DNA of 64,000 nucleotides from Candidatus Mycoplasma haematohominis (GCF_902712995.1 NZ_CACTIB010000019.1:3013-67012), one strand, 5' to 3'; numbered from the stretch's first letter, positions 24,580 to 36,795 are shown. A program made the numbers and translations. Notes: generated by a model not told the origin, from the sequence alone.

Positions 24580-27500
24580 TTAGAGGTTGTCTTTTATGAA
24601 TAAGAGCATTTTTTCTTTGACTTTTGTTCCTCATATTTTTTCGCAGGAGACTATATGTTTTAGGTTGTCTATGAGTATGAGTATGTAGTCGAATTTTTTG
24701 TCTGTTATTTCTGTGTATTTCTTTATTTGAGTGTCGTTTCTGGATACTTCAGATATGAATTCATTTAGATTTTTGCAGTCATCTATTGTGTCTTCTATAT
24801 CTTCTATTATTTGTTTTTTGGATTCATCATCTAGATTCTGTCCGCTTTTTATTCAGATCTTTATGGTCTTAAATACGTTTTGGAGTAGGTTTGTAGGATT
24901 TTGTTCTTCTTTTATGTGTTGTTTGCATTTATTTATTGTTTCTATTAGGGTCATGCAGTCTGATCATTCTCCTCTGAATAGTTTTTTGAATTGAGGGTCT
25001 TGTAAAAATAGGAATTTAAGATCTGAGAATATGATTCTTACGTCGTTTATTACTGATAGAGTGAGTATTTTCTTTATGAATTTGTTTATGTGGAATTGTA
25101 AGTTTTTGTTTTGAAAACAGTAGGAGAGAATTTGATTTTCGTGATATTCGTCTGTTGTTAGTATTAGGTAGGATTTACCGCAAGATTCTACCTCTAGTAT
25201 TCTTTTGTTTATTTCTATACATCTCTCTTTGTTGCTTTTGAAGTGGTAACTTTCTACTTCGTATGGGTATTCAAAGATTTTTGTTAGTTCTTCTTGTTTT
25301 TGTTCGACTTCTGGCTCTGGTTTTTGTTCCTTTTCTGGAATAGGTTTAGTTTTTAGTTCTTCTTCATGCTCTGATTCTATGGTTGTCAATTCTTTTATTT
25401 CTTGTAGGAAAGGGGAAATTTTTTTAGAGTTGCTTGAGAGGAATAGTTGTTTGGAGGAGCTTGTTAGGGCTTTGTAGAAGAGTCTGGAGTGGATGTGTTT
25501 GTGACTTCATGTTCCGAAATTATCATTTAGGTGCATGATGAAGACGTTTTCTCATACTTTGTCTTCTATATCTTGTATTTTTAGTATTGTTGTATTTGGA
25601 AATTCTTTTCTTAGGGGAGTTATGTTTTCTTGGTTTGGAACTATGATTGTTGCATTGGAAAGGTTTTTTATTTTTGATTTAACTCAGTCTATTTCTTCTT
25701 TAAGGGAAGTTGTGATGTAGGAGATTGGTTGTTTTCCTTGTACGTTTGGGTTGGTTAGATTTGAATTAGTTAATTTGTTTATGAGAGAAAGGGAATAGTT
25801 GGAGGTTTGAGAGTATTCTTCTGATAGTTTTTTGTTTTCGAAGATATTGAATTGGTTTCTAAAGTTTTTTATTTGTTCTTCGTTTTGATAGATAGAAGTG
25901 TTTTGTTTTGAGATTATTAGAACGCTTTCTATGTATTGGACTATGTTGTTTAGAACTGATAATTCTTCTGGAGCTAATAAGTGATAATCTGTGACTATTA
26001 GAGCGCCTATTGTTTGGTAGCAAGCTTTTTGTATTTCTGATCCTTCTTTGTCTTTTAGTATTGTGTGAGCATTTAGATAGTCTATGAAGTGTTGGTTTTC
26101 TTTTTTAATGTCTTTGAATAGTTTGTAGGTTTGTTCTAGAGTTTTTAGTTCTTCTGGGTTGAGTGAATTCTTTAGTGAGCTTTTTTCTAGATTCTTTATA
26201 TTCTTATTTTTTTCTTCTTCTTGTTTGTATAGGGAGTTGATTATTTGGTAGAACTTATTTCAGTTTTTTTCTGGAACTGAATTTTTTTCTAAACAGGTTT
26301 GAATTAGGATTTTTTTGGTTATTACCGGTTCGATTTTTTTGTTACATTCCGTGAGGATATTTAGAAAGTCATAGAAGGAGCAGCATTGGATGTCGTCGTA
26401 TTTAATTAAGTGATTTTGTCATTTTTGTGGATCTGACGAGACTATAAATATTTTTTCTGTTGGAGTATTGTGTTGACAGAGTATGGCAACTCTTTCTTTT
26501 ATGTCGTGAATTAGTTCTTCTTCTGTTAGACCTTCTAGTAGAGTAGGTTTGTCTTTGTAGTTGTAGATTGCATCTTGTCTTGTGTTTGTGTTGGATATGA
26601 ATATGGTTGGAGTGGATTTATGGGCTATAGGGTCATATTCTTTGTAAGTTAAGTTTTCGTGAGGGAAGTAGGAGAATATTTTTTCTTTGGCTAGAGATAG
26701 TTCTTCCGATGTTGGTTCTTCTTTTTTTGTTAGGAAAGCGAATTTGGGTTTTGGATTGGATGCTTCTGATTTGGTTTTTGCTAGTTGGTAATTTATTTCT
26801 TTTGATTTTTCTTTAATTCTCTCTTTTATTGCTTTTAGATCTTTTTTGAGGGGGTAGTTTTTTATTATGGATTGGAAGATTTTTCAGATTTCTGGATTTG
26901 AGTTTGAAAATTGTTGGGAGATACCTAATTCTTGGAATATTTCTTCTATTTTTGTTATGTTTTGTATGTTCTTAATTACTTTCTTTATTTCTTCTTCGTC
27001 TTGTATGTAGAGGTATTCATACTTGTATTTCGTTACTGAATTTAGTAATGGTTTTTCTATTTGTTCGTAATAGAAGTAGTTAGCTATTTCTAGTCAATCT
27101 AAGAGTATTTTGAATTCATTTTGAAATACTTCTGGGAATATTAGGTTGTATTTTCTTTTTTCTTCTTCTGTGTCAGTGAAGATGAGACAGTCTTTATATG
27201 AGCGACCTTGTTGTTGTATTTCTTGGATTTTTTTGACTATTCAGTAGCTGTCAAATGGTATTTCTTCTGTGGAGTTGATGATTTTATTTATTTCGTTGTC
27301 ATCTATTTCTATTTGGTGTTGGGGGTAGATTTGTATTGCGTTTTCTATTGTTTTTTTGTTGATTGAGATGTATTCATCTGGAGAGCCAAAGGATGACATG
27401 TCATCCTTTTCATATTGTCAAAAGAAAATTATTACGTGCTTAAATAGGATTTTTACAACTGCTTTTTTTATTTGTTGAGGTTGGCTACTTATGTTTCCTA

Positions 27501-27888
27501 GAAGGAAGACAAGTTTTTTGTCTTTGGCCATTTGCATATTGTTGACCTGTAGTTTTTCTGTTCCATCAGACATTTTTCTTTTTGACAGATATCTTTTTTC
27601 TATGTCTTTGTATTCTTGATATTCAATGTGGTTTATTCAGAATTTTTGATCTTCTTCTAGAGTATTTTTGAGTTGTAATTTGAATAGGTCTAAGTCTTTA
27701 GGATCGTAGGAGCAAATTAATATTTGTTCTGGTCTTTCTATTTTTTTAAGTGATATAAGGTTTCTTATCTTTATAGATGCTATTTTGTGAGTATCCTTTT
27801 TGCTTCAGCCGCTAATTATTGTTGGTTTAAAGGGGTTTTTGAGTACTTCTATTTCAGAAGGAGTTAATGCTTCTCAATTAATCTTCAT
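24580..27888 (-). CDS. Giant degenerate UvrD-like protein J (1102 aa)
   Basis: Single-unit family member, colinear with protein F. IISGWSKKDTHKIASIK (about residues 24-40) replaces the P-loop, QILICSYD follows, then EEEKRKYNLIFPEVFQNEFK in the 2B-like region, IGALIVTDYHLLAPEEL in place of DEFQD, VLIISKQNTSIYQNEEQ in place of motif III, and VWENVFIMHLNDNFG plus SRLFYKALTSSSKQLFLSS in place of motifs V and VI. A Glu/Pro/Lys-rich linker precedes the common tail. The ATG lies inside the end of the intact helicase gene (11-base overlap). It is the first giant gene after that helicase, in the same arrangement as F after the other helicase. Confidence 0.75.
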
Positions 27889-30046
27889 CAATTATTTCAT
27901 CTTCGCTAATTAGTTCCGCCTCTTCTTCTGATCATTGCCCTTCGTTTTCTTCATCATCTTCATCGAAATCAACTACTATTTCTTCTTCATTTAGGTTTAT
28001 ACCTTCTCCGTCTTCTAGCTCATCCATTAAGTCATCTCTTTCATCTATATCTTCTAAGTTGTCTATTAATGGATTGGGTATTAGATGTTCTACATCTGCT
28101 AGGAATCTAGATTTACCATCATCTTTAGCTGAGGTGGAGAGGAATAATCCTTTTTTTGCTCTGGTCATGGCAACATAAGTTAGCCGTCTTTCTTCTGCTA
28201 TGTAATCTATGTTTTTTCTGTTTCTTTCTTGTTTTTTTATGCAGATGTTTGATGGTAGCTTTCCTTCATTTAGTTTCATTAAAAAGACGTAGTCGAACTC
28301 TAGTCCTTTTACTCCGTGTATTGTGCTGATCATTAGGTTGTCTCCGTCTAGACTTCTAGGGTTGAAATTTATTATTCCTTCTTTTACTTGTTCTATGTTT
28401 TTGGCATTTGACATCGTACTTTCCAGGAAGCTTTTTATACGGTTGTATTTACTTGCATTTTCTTCGTAGTATTCAAATATTTTTACTTCTTTTAGAATTG
28501 CATGGATTTTTTTCTGTATGTCTACTTCTGAGTCTGGTTTGTTAGCTATTGCTTTTATGGTTAGGCAGGTTCTTCTAAAGTCAATTATTTTTGGATCTGT
28601 GCTGTGTTTCATGATTTGTTGGTAGGCTATTTCTGGTCCTGCACTGAATAGTTCCGCAATTTTCTTATCTCCTAGTCCTCTTCTTGGTTTATTTATGACT
28701 CTTTTCATAGCGGAACCTTGTACTTTTACAGATCCTCCTACAGCTATGTTTAGTCAGCATATTAGGTCTTTTACTTCTTCTCTTCTTAGGTCTTGATTAA
28801 TAGTTTCTCTGTTTTCGTAAGGAATTCTTTTCCTTAGTAACTTAAATTCAATCTCTTCTCTGTGCTTTCTATTTCTGGCTAAGACTGCCATTTCTTTGAA
28901 GGGAACCTTATATTTTTCATTTAGCTCTAATATCTTGTTTATTATTTGGTTTTCTTCTGATTCATTGGAGTTTGTTAGGTGTAATTTAACTGGAAGACCT
29001 ATTGAAGGGTTGTAAGCTCTAAGAGTTTTAGATAGTTCGTCTGTTTTGTGGTTTGGTTCAATAAGTTTGTTTGATACTTCTAGTATCTCTGGAGTAGATC
29101 TGAAGTTTAGTTCTAGTTTTCTGATGGTTACTTCTTTTCCTTGCGTTTCAAAGTAGTCTTTGAATTTAGTGAAGATATCTGAAACAGCTCCCCTGAAGCC
29201 GTAGATGGATTGGTCTGGATCTCCTACGCATAAGATACTTGCATTCTTGGAACATAGTTTTTTTATTATTTCGAATTGAACATCATCTATATCCTGAAAC
29301 TCATCACATAGAATAGCGTCAAATCTAGATGATCACTTCTCTGCTACTTTTGGATCTCTTAGGAATTGATGGGCAGTAAGTAGGATATCGTCAAATGAGT
29401 ACATACCCATTTCTTTAAATTTTTGGTCATGAGCTCTATAAAGCTTAAGCATCATCTCATGAGGGAATTTTTCAAGTATTCTTCCAGGATCTCCAGTTAC
29501 AACTTCTTCTGCGACATCTATTAGTTCTTCAACAGTAAATTCATCTCTTTCGTCTTTTTTACAGATTCATCTCAGTCCTGTAATTATTTCTAAAGCATCT
29601 CCTGAGCTACTAATAGGTAATTCAAGAAGATTTATTAGGTCTTTCACTATCAGTCTGTTTTTTTTATCGTGACATATTTTTTGTCTTTCTTTTCAGTTAA
29701 CTGATATCTCCTCTGTCAGCAGATCAATTGAGATTTTGTGGAATGTACATTTACGACATCTACTCTGAACTTCTTTATCTATTTGCCCATCTTCCAGCAA
29801 CTTAAATATTCTCCTTCTCATGTTGGTTGTAGCTCTTCTTGAGAAGGTAATAGCTAATATTCTGGTTGGGTCTATGTTTTTTTCTCTTACTAAATATTCA
29901 AATCTTTTGGCTAGAACAAGAGTTTTTCCTGATCCGGCTCCAGCAATAACCATTGTTGGAGTCAGAGGGGCTCTGAAAGCTTCGATTTGTTGGGGGGTGT
30001 CGCCACTTATATTTTGTGGACGAACTACTCTTCTGATTTCAGACAT
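27878..30046 (-). CDS. UvrD/PcrA-family superfamily 1 DNA helicase (second copy)
   Basis: A 722-residue helicase with all motifs intact: AGAGSGKT with Lys41, ILAITFSRR, DEFQD with Asp248, CVGDPDQSIYGFRG, LNFRSTPEIL, STIHGVKGLEFDYVFLM, and TYVAMTRAKKGLFLST with Arg629. The C-terminal 70 residues are highly acidic, ending ISEDEIIDED. It is first in the minus-strand operon, with a 235-base divergent spacer to the gene at 30282, where the operon promoter should lie. It is clearly a paralogue of the gene at 9844-11937. Most mycoplasmas have one or two UvrD/PcrA genes, so it may be the housekeeping copy. Its last 11 bases overlap the start of the next gene. Confidence 0.93.
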
Positions 30047-30281
30047 TAAATATCTTTATTCTTTATATTTATACGGGAAATTTAATAATTGCTTCTCACT
30101 AATGTTGCTTTTTCAACACAAACTCAGATAGTTAGGTATATATTGAAGTATAAATTTTTTGTTTGGCAGGAATATTTCGTCTTCCTCTCAAAAGCATTTC
30201 ATTTAAGCAATCTGTAGTAAATTATTTTTTGTTAATTTAAGCTTAAAAAAGTCTAGAATCTAATTTAATTTAAAAAACCAA

Positions 30282-31112
30282 ATGTTAAACGAAGAGCTAC
30301 TACTGTCTATCAGTCCAGAGAAAAGAGCAAGAGAGTATGTTCAAACCTGTGAAGGTTTATTAAATCCTAATTTATTTAAGGTTGCCCATATACCAACGAC
30401 TATAGAAGTTAGTGATGTGGATGATATTCCTCAATCGCTAGTTAAGTTAACTACTGTTTATTTATATAGAGCTTTGAATTTCAAGGCTGATCATGAGGAT
30501 GTTTTCGCAATACCTTTGCAAGTGGCAGATGAGAATAGTGATGATCCTGATATTCCTATTTCTAAAGGCTGAAGGGATAAAGCTAATGAATTTCTATTTC
30601 AGATTAAGGGATTAGATGATCAGTCTATTGTTGCAGCTATTAGATTAACTGGATTTCATTCTTATTATCCAGATGAAGAGATAACTTTGGATAAGTTGAT
30701 TGTTGGAGATAAGAGCGTAGCGAATATTAGACAACTAGTTAGCAGAATGGCTGAATTCGGTTCTTCAGTTGGTTTGAAGCATGATCCTTCTGAGTTTGTA
30801 AGTATACATTGAATTAGATCAGTAAGGATACTAATTCCCGGTGTATACAGTCACTTTTTAGATGGCGATACTTTCTGAAAATTAACTGTTTTTTCTCCAG
30901 GAGAGGTACTAAGTAAAGAGGAGACACTTGAGTTACTTATTTATTACATGTTTCTTTCTAGAGCTAGACAATTTTCAAATTGGTTTAGTAAAGTGACTAA
31001 GTTAGGAATATTTGATGCTAGGACTAATAATACTTTTGTTGTTAATTTAAGTGATATTTCTCAGGATGTTTTAAAGGTTGTAGCAGATCAAGTGATTGTA
31101 TTTAATAAGTAG
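30282..31112 (+). CDS. Unknown protein, first of a paralogous pair (276 aa)
   Basis: ATG to TAG across TGA-coded Trp codons. No signal peptide, membrane segment or cysteine pattern is visible; a cytosolic protein is likely. It shares with the next gene the order LxxPTT (about residue 39), a DDPDI block (about 86), a GLDDQSIVAAIRLTGF block (about 110), FLDGDTFW (about 192) and KLGIFDARTNNTFVVNLSDI near the C-terminus. The pair is separated by four bases, so probably cotranscribed, and points away from the helicase operon. I know of no family it fits. Confidence 0.75.
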
Positions 31113-31116
31113 AGTT

Positions 31117-31932
31117 ATGTCAGATTGTATAGCAGTTACTCCTGAAGAAAGAGTTTTCTTCTATGAACAGCCTGGTAATGGTGTATTAGATCCTGCTTTA
31201 TTTACTACAACAAAGTTACCAACTACTTTGGAAATAGGAGATGAGGAATTTACCTCTTCTTTATTGATAAGTATTGCTTCTGTTTATTTATTTAGATTTA
31301 TTAAGTTAGAGGCAGAACCAGAGGTTATCTTTAAATTGGCTTTGAAAATAGCGAACACGTATAGTGATGATCCTGAAATTGACTATACAGAAAACTGAAG
31401 ACATAACTCTAAGGTTCTTTTGAGTTATGTAAGAGGATTAGACGATGATTCTATAGTTTCAACTGTTAGATTGGCTGGATTTAATTCCTATTATTCTGAT
31501 GTTGATGCTGGAATAGAGTCAGTTAATGTAGGAGCTAAGTCTATGAATGATATTAGGGATTTGTTTGAAAGAATATGTGATTTTTCTGATTTAGTTGGTT
31601 TGGTTAATGACGCTTCAGAATTGGATTTTTCTAAGGTAAGAGCTGATTGCGTATTCATAAATGTAGTTGATAGACATTTTGTGGCTGGAGATACTTTCTG
31701 ACATATAAAAGCTTTTAGACCTGGAGAAGGATTAAATAAAGTTGAGACTCTAGAGTTGTTGGTCTTTTATTTGTTTGGCCTTAGATCAGATAAGAATAAG
31801 GAGTTATTTAAAGATATTAAGAAATTAGGAATATTTGATGCCAGAACAAATACTACTTTTGTAATAAATGTAAGTGATATTCCTAAATCCGCAATAGATG
31901 AAGCTTCTCAGAAAGTAATCGGATTTAAGTAA
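31117..31932 (+). CDS. Unknown protein, second of a paralogous pair (271 aa)
   Basis: The start at ATG 31117 is chosen by alignment to the neighbour at 30282 and because it lies four bases after that gene's stop; an in-frame TTG upstream overlaps the neighbour. It shares LPTTLEIGD, a DDPEI block, GLDDDSIVSTVRLAGF, FVAGDTFW and KLGIFDARTNTTFVINVSDI with its paralogue. No membrane segment or known catalytic motif is visible. Tandem duplication is the obvious origin. Function unknown. Confidence 0.75.
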
Positions 31933-31974
31933 GTTTTTGTGTTAAAAATATAGGTTCTTTTTAAGTTTCTTATC

Positions 31975-32580
31975 GTGCGACTTTCAACCCTTAGTAGTTT
32001 GGAGGCTGTGCTTAGCACTGCCAGTATTGATTCTTTAAATCATAGGATTAAGTGGCCTGATCTTAAAGGGGTTCAGAGAGAAAGCAAGAGTTTTTATTTT
32101 TCTCAAGATGTTTCTAATACTGAGAAATATAGAGACAAGTTAATAGATACATGACTTACTTTTAAGCTTTGAGTTACTCCAAATAGAAGAGTTTGAAATT
32201 TAGAAAACACTTTTAGGACAATAGAAAAAATAAATCCTAACGATAATAACTTTGATAAGGTTGACAAGACTAATCATAGGAAATATTTGATTAAGAAATG
32301 AAAGAATAAGGAGAATAAAAAAGTATTTCTCTACACAATTGAGGAAACAGATAAATGAAAAGGAGACGAAAAAGAGAAGTTTTACGATAATTGAACAAGC
32401 ACAGAATACGGAGAACTCCTATGTACTAATTTGTTCAATAGAAGAAAACTTTGACTAGATATCTTGAAGACAAGGGGAAATGGGAATTTAGTTGCTGGAG
32501 TTTCTACAAGGAGTCAGTTGGTTAAATATGATGATTGAACATCTAAAGAGCTTACACCAACAAATCCTCTTTTTAGATAA
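31975..32580 (+). CDS. Unknown basic protein (201 aa) hidden by UGA codons
   Basis: This frame has nine in-frame TGA codons and is invisible under the standard code. It starts at GTG 31975 and ends at TAA 32578. It is rich in Lys, Asn and Trp, with aromatic-containing stretches such as WLTFKLWV near residue 63 and a single cysteine near 150. No signal peptide or membrane segment is seen. It follows the paralogous pair by 42 bases on the same strand and may belong to that transcript. I do not recognise it. The start is uncertain because no ATG precedes the conserved-looking part. Confidence 0.6.
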
Positions 32581-32714
32581 CTTTAGAACCTTGATTATCT
32601 TGTTTCATTAATCACAAATTCATTATCTACTTTTTGCTTTTTTATTTCTTTTTTAGCTGAAAATATGAAGTCAATTTGTAGAATGCGGAGCCACAAAGTG
32701 AATACTTTCGCTCC

Positions 32715-33767
32715 ATGAATCTACAGAAAACATTTAAGTTTCCCATCTGAGGAATAACCTTTCTTACTATTGGTTCAATAGGAGTAGGAGCAAAAATTTA
32801 TTTCAGGGATATTCAGCATTTAAGAATTCTTGTTGGTGATTTAACTTTTAGAGAGTTGTTGCTTAATAAGGAATTTATTGTTGTAGAAGACAGCTCTGAT
32901 TCTGATTTAGTTAAGAGCATTCTTATACAAGATTTAGATCCTATAGAAACTAGAAAACTATATCCTAAGCATTGATTATCTGAGGATAGTTCTTTTATAG
33001 CTATTACTTCTAAAAATAATGTGATTATTAATCCTGAACCAACAGCTACAGAACCTCAGAAAGTCAGGAGATATTCTTGAATTAATATGAATTATCCATC
33101 TAAATTAGCGGAACAAGAGATAAAGAAAGAATGTAAAAAGTTATTGGATGAGATTTTTTCGCATGATTTATTGGAGAAAGTAAAGAAGTTTTGTACTATT
33201 CCAACTATTGAGAATGTATTGATTAGGAATGATTTTGAAATATTGGAGACTGATAGTGATGAAGATGATGAGATTTGAAAAGAAGTAATAGCTGGAGGTT
33301 GATTTTCTATCGATGCAGATACTGGAGTTAAGTATTGAGAGTCTCAAAATTTAGTTAAAGAAGAGAATTCTAAAAAAATAGCAGGAGATAAAGGAATTAC
33401 AAAGGTTGAAGAGGTTACTGAAGAGCATATAGCTATATTGAAGAGAGTATGTAAGATTTCTCTTTCTAAAGGATTTAGACGAAAGAATTTTCCACTTAAT
33501 ACTGATTTCTTGAAGCAAGCAAATGGTTTAGGAGAAGTAGATGAGTTTCAGGAAACAGCTTTGTTTTGTTCTAAACCTAGAAGTGCCAGGGATTATATAG
33601 AGAAGACCTTATTAAGAAAAGTAAAAAATAAAGTTGTTTCTGGACACTACTGTTTTCCTCCTGTAGATAAATTAAAGGATGATTATGTTTGAATGACTAA
33701 TTCTCCTTCTTGAGGTAGAACTTTCTGATGCGGAGTAAGGGAATTATCAGATTATAAGAGGATTTAA
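32715..33767 (+). CDS. Array-family anchored protein 1, diverged (350 aa)
   Basis: First and most diverged member of the family that fills 34-49 kb. Residues 8-28 form a hydrophobic anchor containing GSIGVGAKIYF, the counterpart of GSTGTGIKLYF in the others. The rest follows the family order: LDP near 80, FCTIPTIENVL near 152, AGGWFS near 195, FQETALFC near 280 and FWCGVREL near the end. The four conserved cysteines of the C-terminal half are present. It lacks the ATGGCCGC leader found before most others. An exported, anchored, disulphide-bonded protein is inferred. Confidence 0.75.
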
Positions 33768-33924
33768 TTTGTGATTTTTGGTATCTATTTTTTACAGAAT
33801 TTTCTTTTTAAATCTCTGAATAAAAGTATCTTAAATTTGTTTCTTGGTCGGCTAAATATTTGATTTTTAAAACCATTACTTAATCTAGTTATCTAAATAT
33901 AAGGCTTTTGATCACCTAAGCTTT

Positions 33925-34004
33925 TTGTCTTTATTTTTTAATTTCAATATGAAAAATATGTTCCTTCTTAAAATGGCCGCACCACGTATGTTTTTCAAGA
34001 GAAC
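33925..34004 (+). promoter_or_regulatory. Conserved promoter and ATGGCCGC leader, copy 1
   Basis: TTGTCT at 33925-33930 and TATGAA at 33948-33953, 17 bases apart, form a plausible promoter. The expected start of transcription near 33960 lies only about 14 bases before an ATG at 33973 (ATGGCCGCACCA). That frame is open for 26 codons, overlaps the main start at 34005 and stops inside the gene. The same boxes and leader recur before five further array genes. Confidence 0.6.
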
Positions 34005-35201
34005 ATGAGAATATTTGATTACTTCTTCAACCGTTACGGAATTCCTTTATTAGTCGTTGGTTCTACAGGAACTGGGATAAAGCTTTATTTTGGAAAAGTA
34101 GGTTATCTTACTTCTGGAAATTCAGAAATCTTTAGTTCTTTAGAAGGACTAGAGCAGTTAGATAATTTTCAGGCAGATCAACCACAAGATATTGGTGAAC
34201 AACCAAAGGCGCCTGCCGAACTACCTCCTCCAGTTAAACAGCCAGAACCTTCCGTTCCTGAAATAGTTACTTTTGCTAAGAAAATATCTGGAACCGGATT
34301 TAAGTTAATTAATGAGAATACTTCGGATGATGTAATTAGGAATATTATGTTTCAAAGGCTTTATCCCAATAAAGATGATGCTTTTTCTTACAGAGCAGAT
34401 CAACTTTTTAAAGGAAGCATTAGCTTTAGCTTTAAGACTAAAAATTTTGAATCTAAACATAAAAAACATTTAAAGACAATATCTAAACCAGACAACAAAC
34501 AAGTAAATGACTTTAAACAGTCTTGTTTAGCTGCATTAAAGATTGAATATACAAATGATAAAGATGGAAATAACCAATTATCTAGATTGAGAGAGTGATG
34601 TACAGAACCAAAAGTTAAAGATGTACTAAGTAGACATAAATTTAAAGTTTTCTCTGATCCTAAACATGACAAACAAGTTGAAGCAGGCATAAGAAAAATA
34701 TTGGCTGGCTGATTTAAGAAAGAGAAAAATCATAAATGATGGGAAAAACAAAGTTTCTTTTCTAAAGATGAAATTAAGCAGATTCTTAATGGGAAAGAAA
34801 GTGTAGGAATTAAGAATGAAAAGGAAGTTACTGTAAATCAAATAAGGATTGTTAAAGATAAGTGTTTGAAGGAGCTAGATAAGAATTTTGAAAGAGAAAA
34901 CTTCTATTTAACTAAAGATTTCATTGATCAGATGAATAATAAGTCATCACTAAAAGTAGATGCGTTTCAAGAAGTAGCAATATTTTGTTCTGTTCCTACT
35001 GAAGCAAAAGATTATGTTAAAGATGCTATGCAAGGGGTGTTAAGAAATCATTTTGATAGCAAAATTAAGAATGATTATTGTTATGTAAATGGAAAGCAAC
35101 CAGCTTATTATGCAAAAGTATCAACTGCTGATCCTTTCGAAGGAAAAACCTTCTGATGTGCAGTAAGGCTGTTATATGAAACAAAACCTAAAAAGCCTTA
35201 A
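34005..35201 (+). CDS. Array-family anchored protein 2 (398 aa)
   Basis: Start MRIFDYFFNRYGIPLLVVGS is shared almost base for base with its neighbours. Residues 1-30 give a hydrophobic anchor with GSTGTGIKLYFGK. A variable Pro/Gln-rich linker follows (about 45-90). The conserved body holds DDVIRNIMFQRLYPNKDD (about 108), REWCTEPKVKDVLSRHKF (about 196), FERENFYLTKDFIDQM (about 295), FQEVAIFCSVP (about 322) and GKTFWCAVRLLYE at the end. The conserved cysteines suggest disulphides in an exported domain. No known family was recognised. It belongs to the MRIF subfamily of six genes. Confidence 0.85.
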
Positions 35202-35448
35202 TAAGTTAATTTAAAAATTTGTTAGTTCTTTAGAAAAGTATCTTGATTTCAAATGATTCTCAAAGAGAAGTTTAAGAATTATTTTTTATAAATTTAAGAA
35301 AAAAATAAAGAGGAAAATTTCGTAAAGGCAAAAAGAGCGCAGAGCACTTTGAATATCTGTGGGGTTGAGAAATTAGAGCAATTTTGTTTTTCTATTTATA
35401 AATAAGACACTTGATTTATATATAAAAACTCTCATGAGTTAAGGATTT
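35202..35448. other. Intergenic spacer without recognisable genes
   Basis: The 327-base gap before the next array gene (to 35528) is AT-rich. Apart from the promoter/leader at its right end, I see no open frame, RNA structure or gene remnant that I can support. Confidence 0.6.
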
Positions 35449-35528
35449 TTGTCTTTATTTTTTAATTTCAATATGAAAAATATCTTCCTTCTTAAAATGG
35501 CCGCACCAAATATGATTTGCAAAGCGCC
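35449..35528 (+). promoter_or_regulatory. Conserved promoter and ATGGCCGC leader, copy 2
   Basis: TTGTCT at 35449-35454 and TATGAA at 35472-35477 are 17 bases apart. Leader ATG at 35497 (ATGGCCGCACCA) lies 32 bases before the gene start, exactly as in copy 1, and is in the same relative frame. Confidence 0.6.
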
Positions 35529-36695
35529 ATGAGAATATTTGATTACTTTTTTAACCGTTACGGGATTCCTCTATTAGTTGTCGGTTCTACAGGGACTGGA
35601 ATCAAGCTTTACTTTGGAAAGGTAGGCTATCTTACTTCTGGAAATTCAGAAATCTTTAGTTCTTTAGAGGAGTTAGAGAATTTAAATAATTTTCAAGCAG
35701 ATGATCCTAATACACAGCCTTCTTTGCCTCCTAAACCAAAAGTAAATACTTTTTCAGATCAGATAGACAAGCAGAAATTCACACTCTTTACTGAATCGAC
35801 TACAGAAGAGGTAATTAGGAATGTTATGTTTCAGAGGTTGTATCCAAATAAGGATGATGGCTTTACTTATGGCAAAGATCAACTTTTTAAAGGAGGTGTT
35901 AGTTTTAAATTTAAAGAAAAAACATTCAATTCTAAAGACGGAACTAAGCATCTAAAAACAATAGAAAAACCTGATAGTACAGAGGTAAATAAATTTAAGG
36001 AAGCTTGTCTTAAAGCTTTACAAACAGAATATACAGAAGCGAATGGAGGTAGCGATCAAGTTGCTAGATTAAGGGAATGATGTACAGAACCTAAGGTTAA
36101 AGATGTGCTAGGTAGACATAAATTTCATGTTTTTTCAGATGATAAATATAAAGCTAAGGCAGATGAGAACATTAAGAAAATAATTTTTGGTTGATTTAAG
36201 GAAGATGGCAATCATAAGTGATGAGAGAAACAAAGTTTCCTTTCGGAAAATGAAATTCAACAAATTTTGAACGGAAAATCAAATGGATTTAAGGAAGAAT
36301 CAGAAATAACTCCAGAAAATATAAAGATTGTCAAAGATAAATGTTTGGTCGAATTAGATAAGAAATTTGAAAGAGAGAATTTTTATTTAACAAAGGATTT
36401 TGTTGATCAAATGGCTGATCAACCTTCCCCTAAACCAAAAGTTGATGCATTTCAAGAAGTAGCATTATTTTGTTCTGAACCTACAACAGCAGAAGATTAC
36501 GTAAGAGATGCTATGCAGGGAAATTTCAAGGCAGATTTTGAAGACAAAGATAAGAAAGATTATTGCTATTTTGATAATAAGCAAATTACTGATTACAAAA
36601 AAGTATCAACTACTGATCCATTTGAAGGAAAGACTTTTTGATGTGCAGTAAGACTATTGTACGAAACTAAAAATCCGCCTAATAATAAGCATTAA
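35529..36695 (+). CDS. Array-family anchored protein 3 (388 aa)
   Basis: MRIF-subfamily member. The start at ATG 35529 is set by identity with the neighbours; a TTG twelve bases upstream is in frame but not conserved. The first 45 residues are nearly identical to copy 2, then a short Pro-rich linker differs (about 50-75). The body has EEVIRNVMFQRLYPNKDD, REWCTEPKVKDVLGRHKF, FVDQMADQ, FQEVALFCSEP and GKTFWCAVRLLYE. Trp residues in the body are mostly TGA. Anchored exported protein inferred. Confidence 0.85.
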
Positions 36696-36795
36696 TCTAT
36701 AAGTTTTTTCAGAACCTAGACATTGTTTTGTTGTTTAAGTTCGTTGATAGGTAAGTTGTTGATTTAACTATAAGAGACTTATTTACTGACGTTTT

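Noticed and set aside
6729..30046. Reading the giant genes as a mass of broken pseudogenes
   Set aside because: The breaks are all TGA. With TGA as Trp each gene is one open frame of more than 1000 codons, and aligned Trp positions agree between paralogues.
33973..34005. ATGGCC as the true start of the array proteins
   Set aside because: It is out of frame with the conserved protein in all eight cases, so it cannot be the start without a frameshift.
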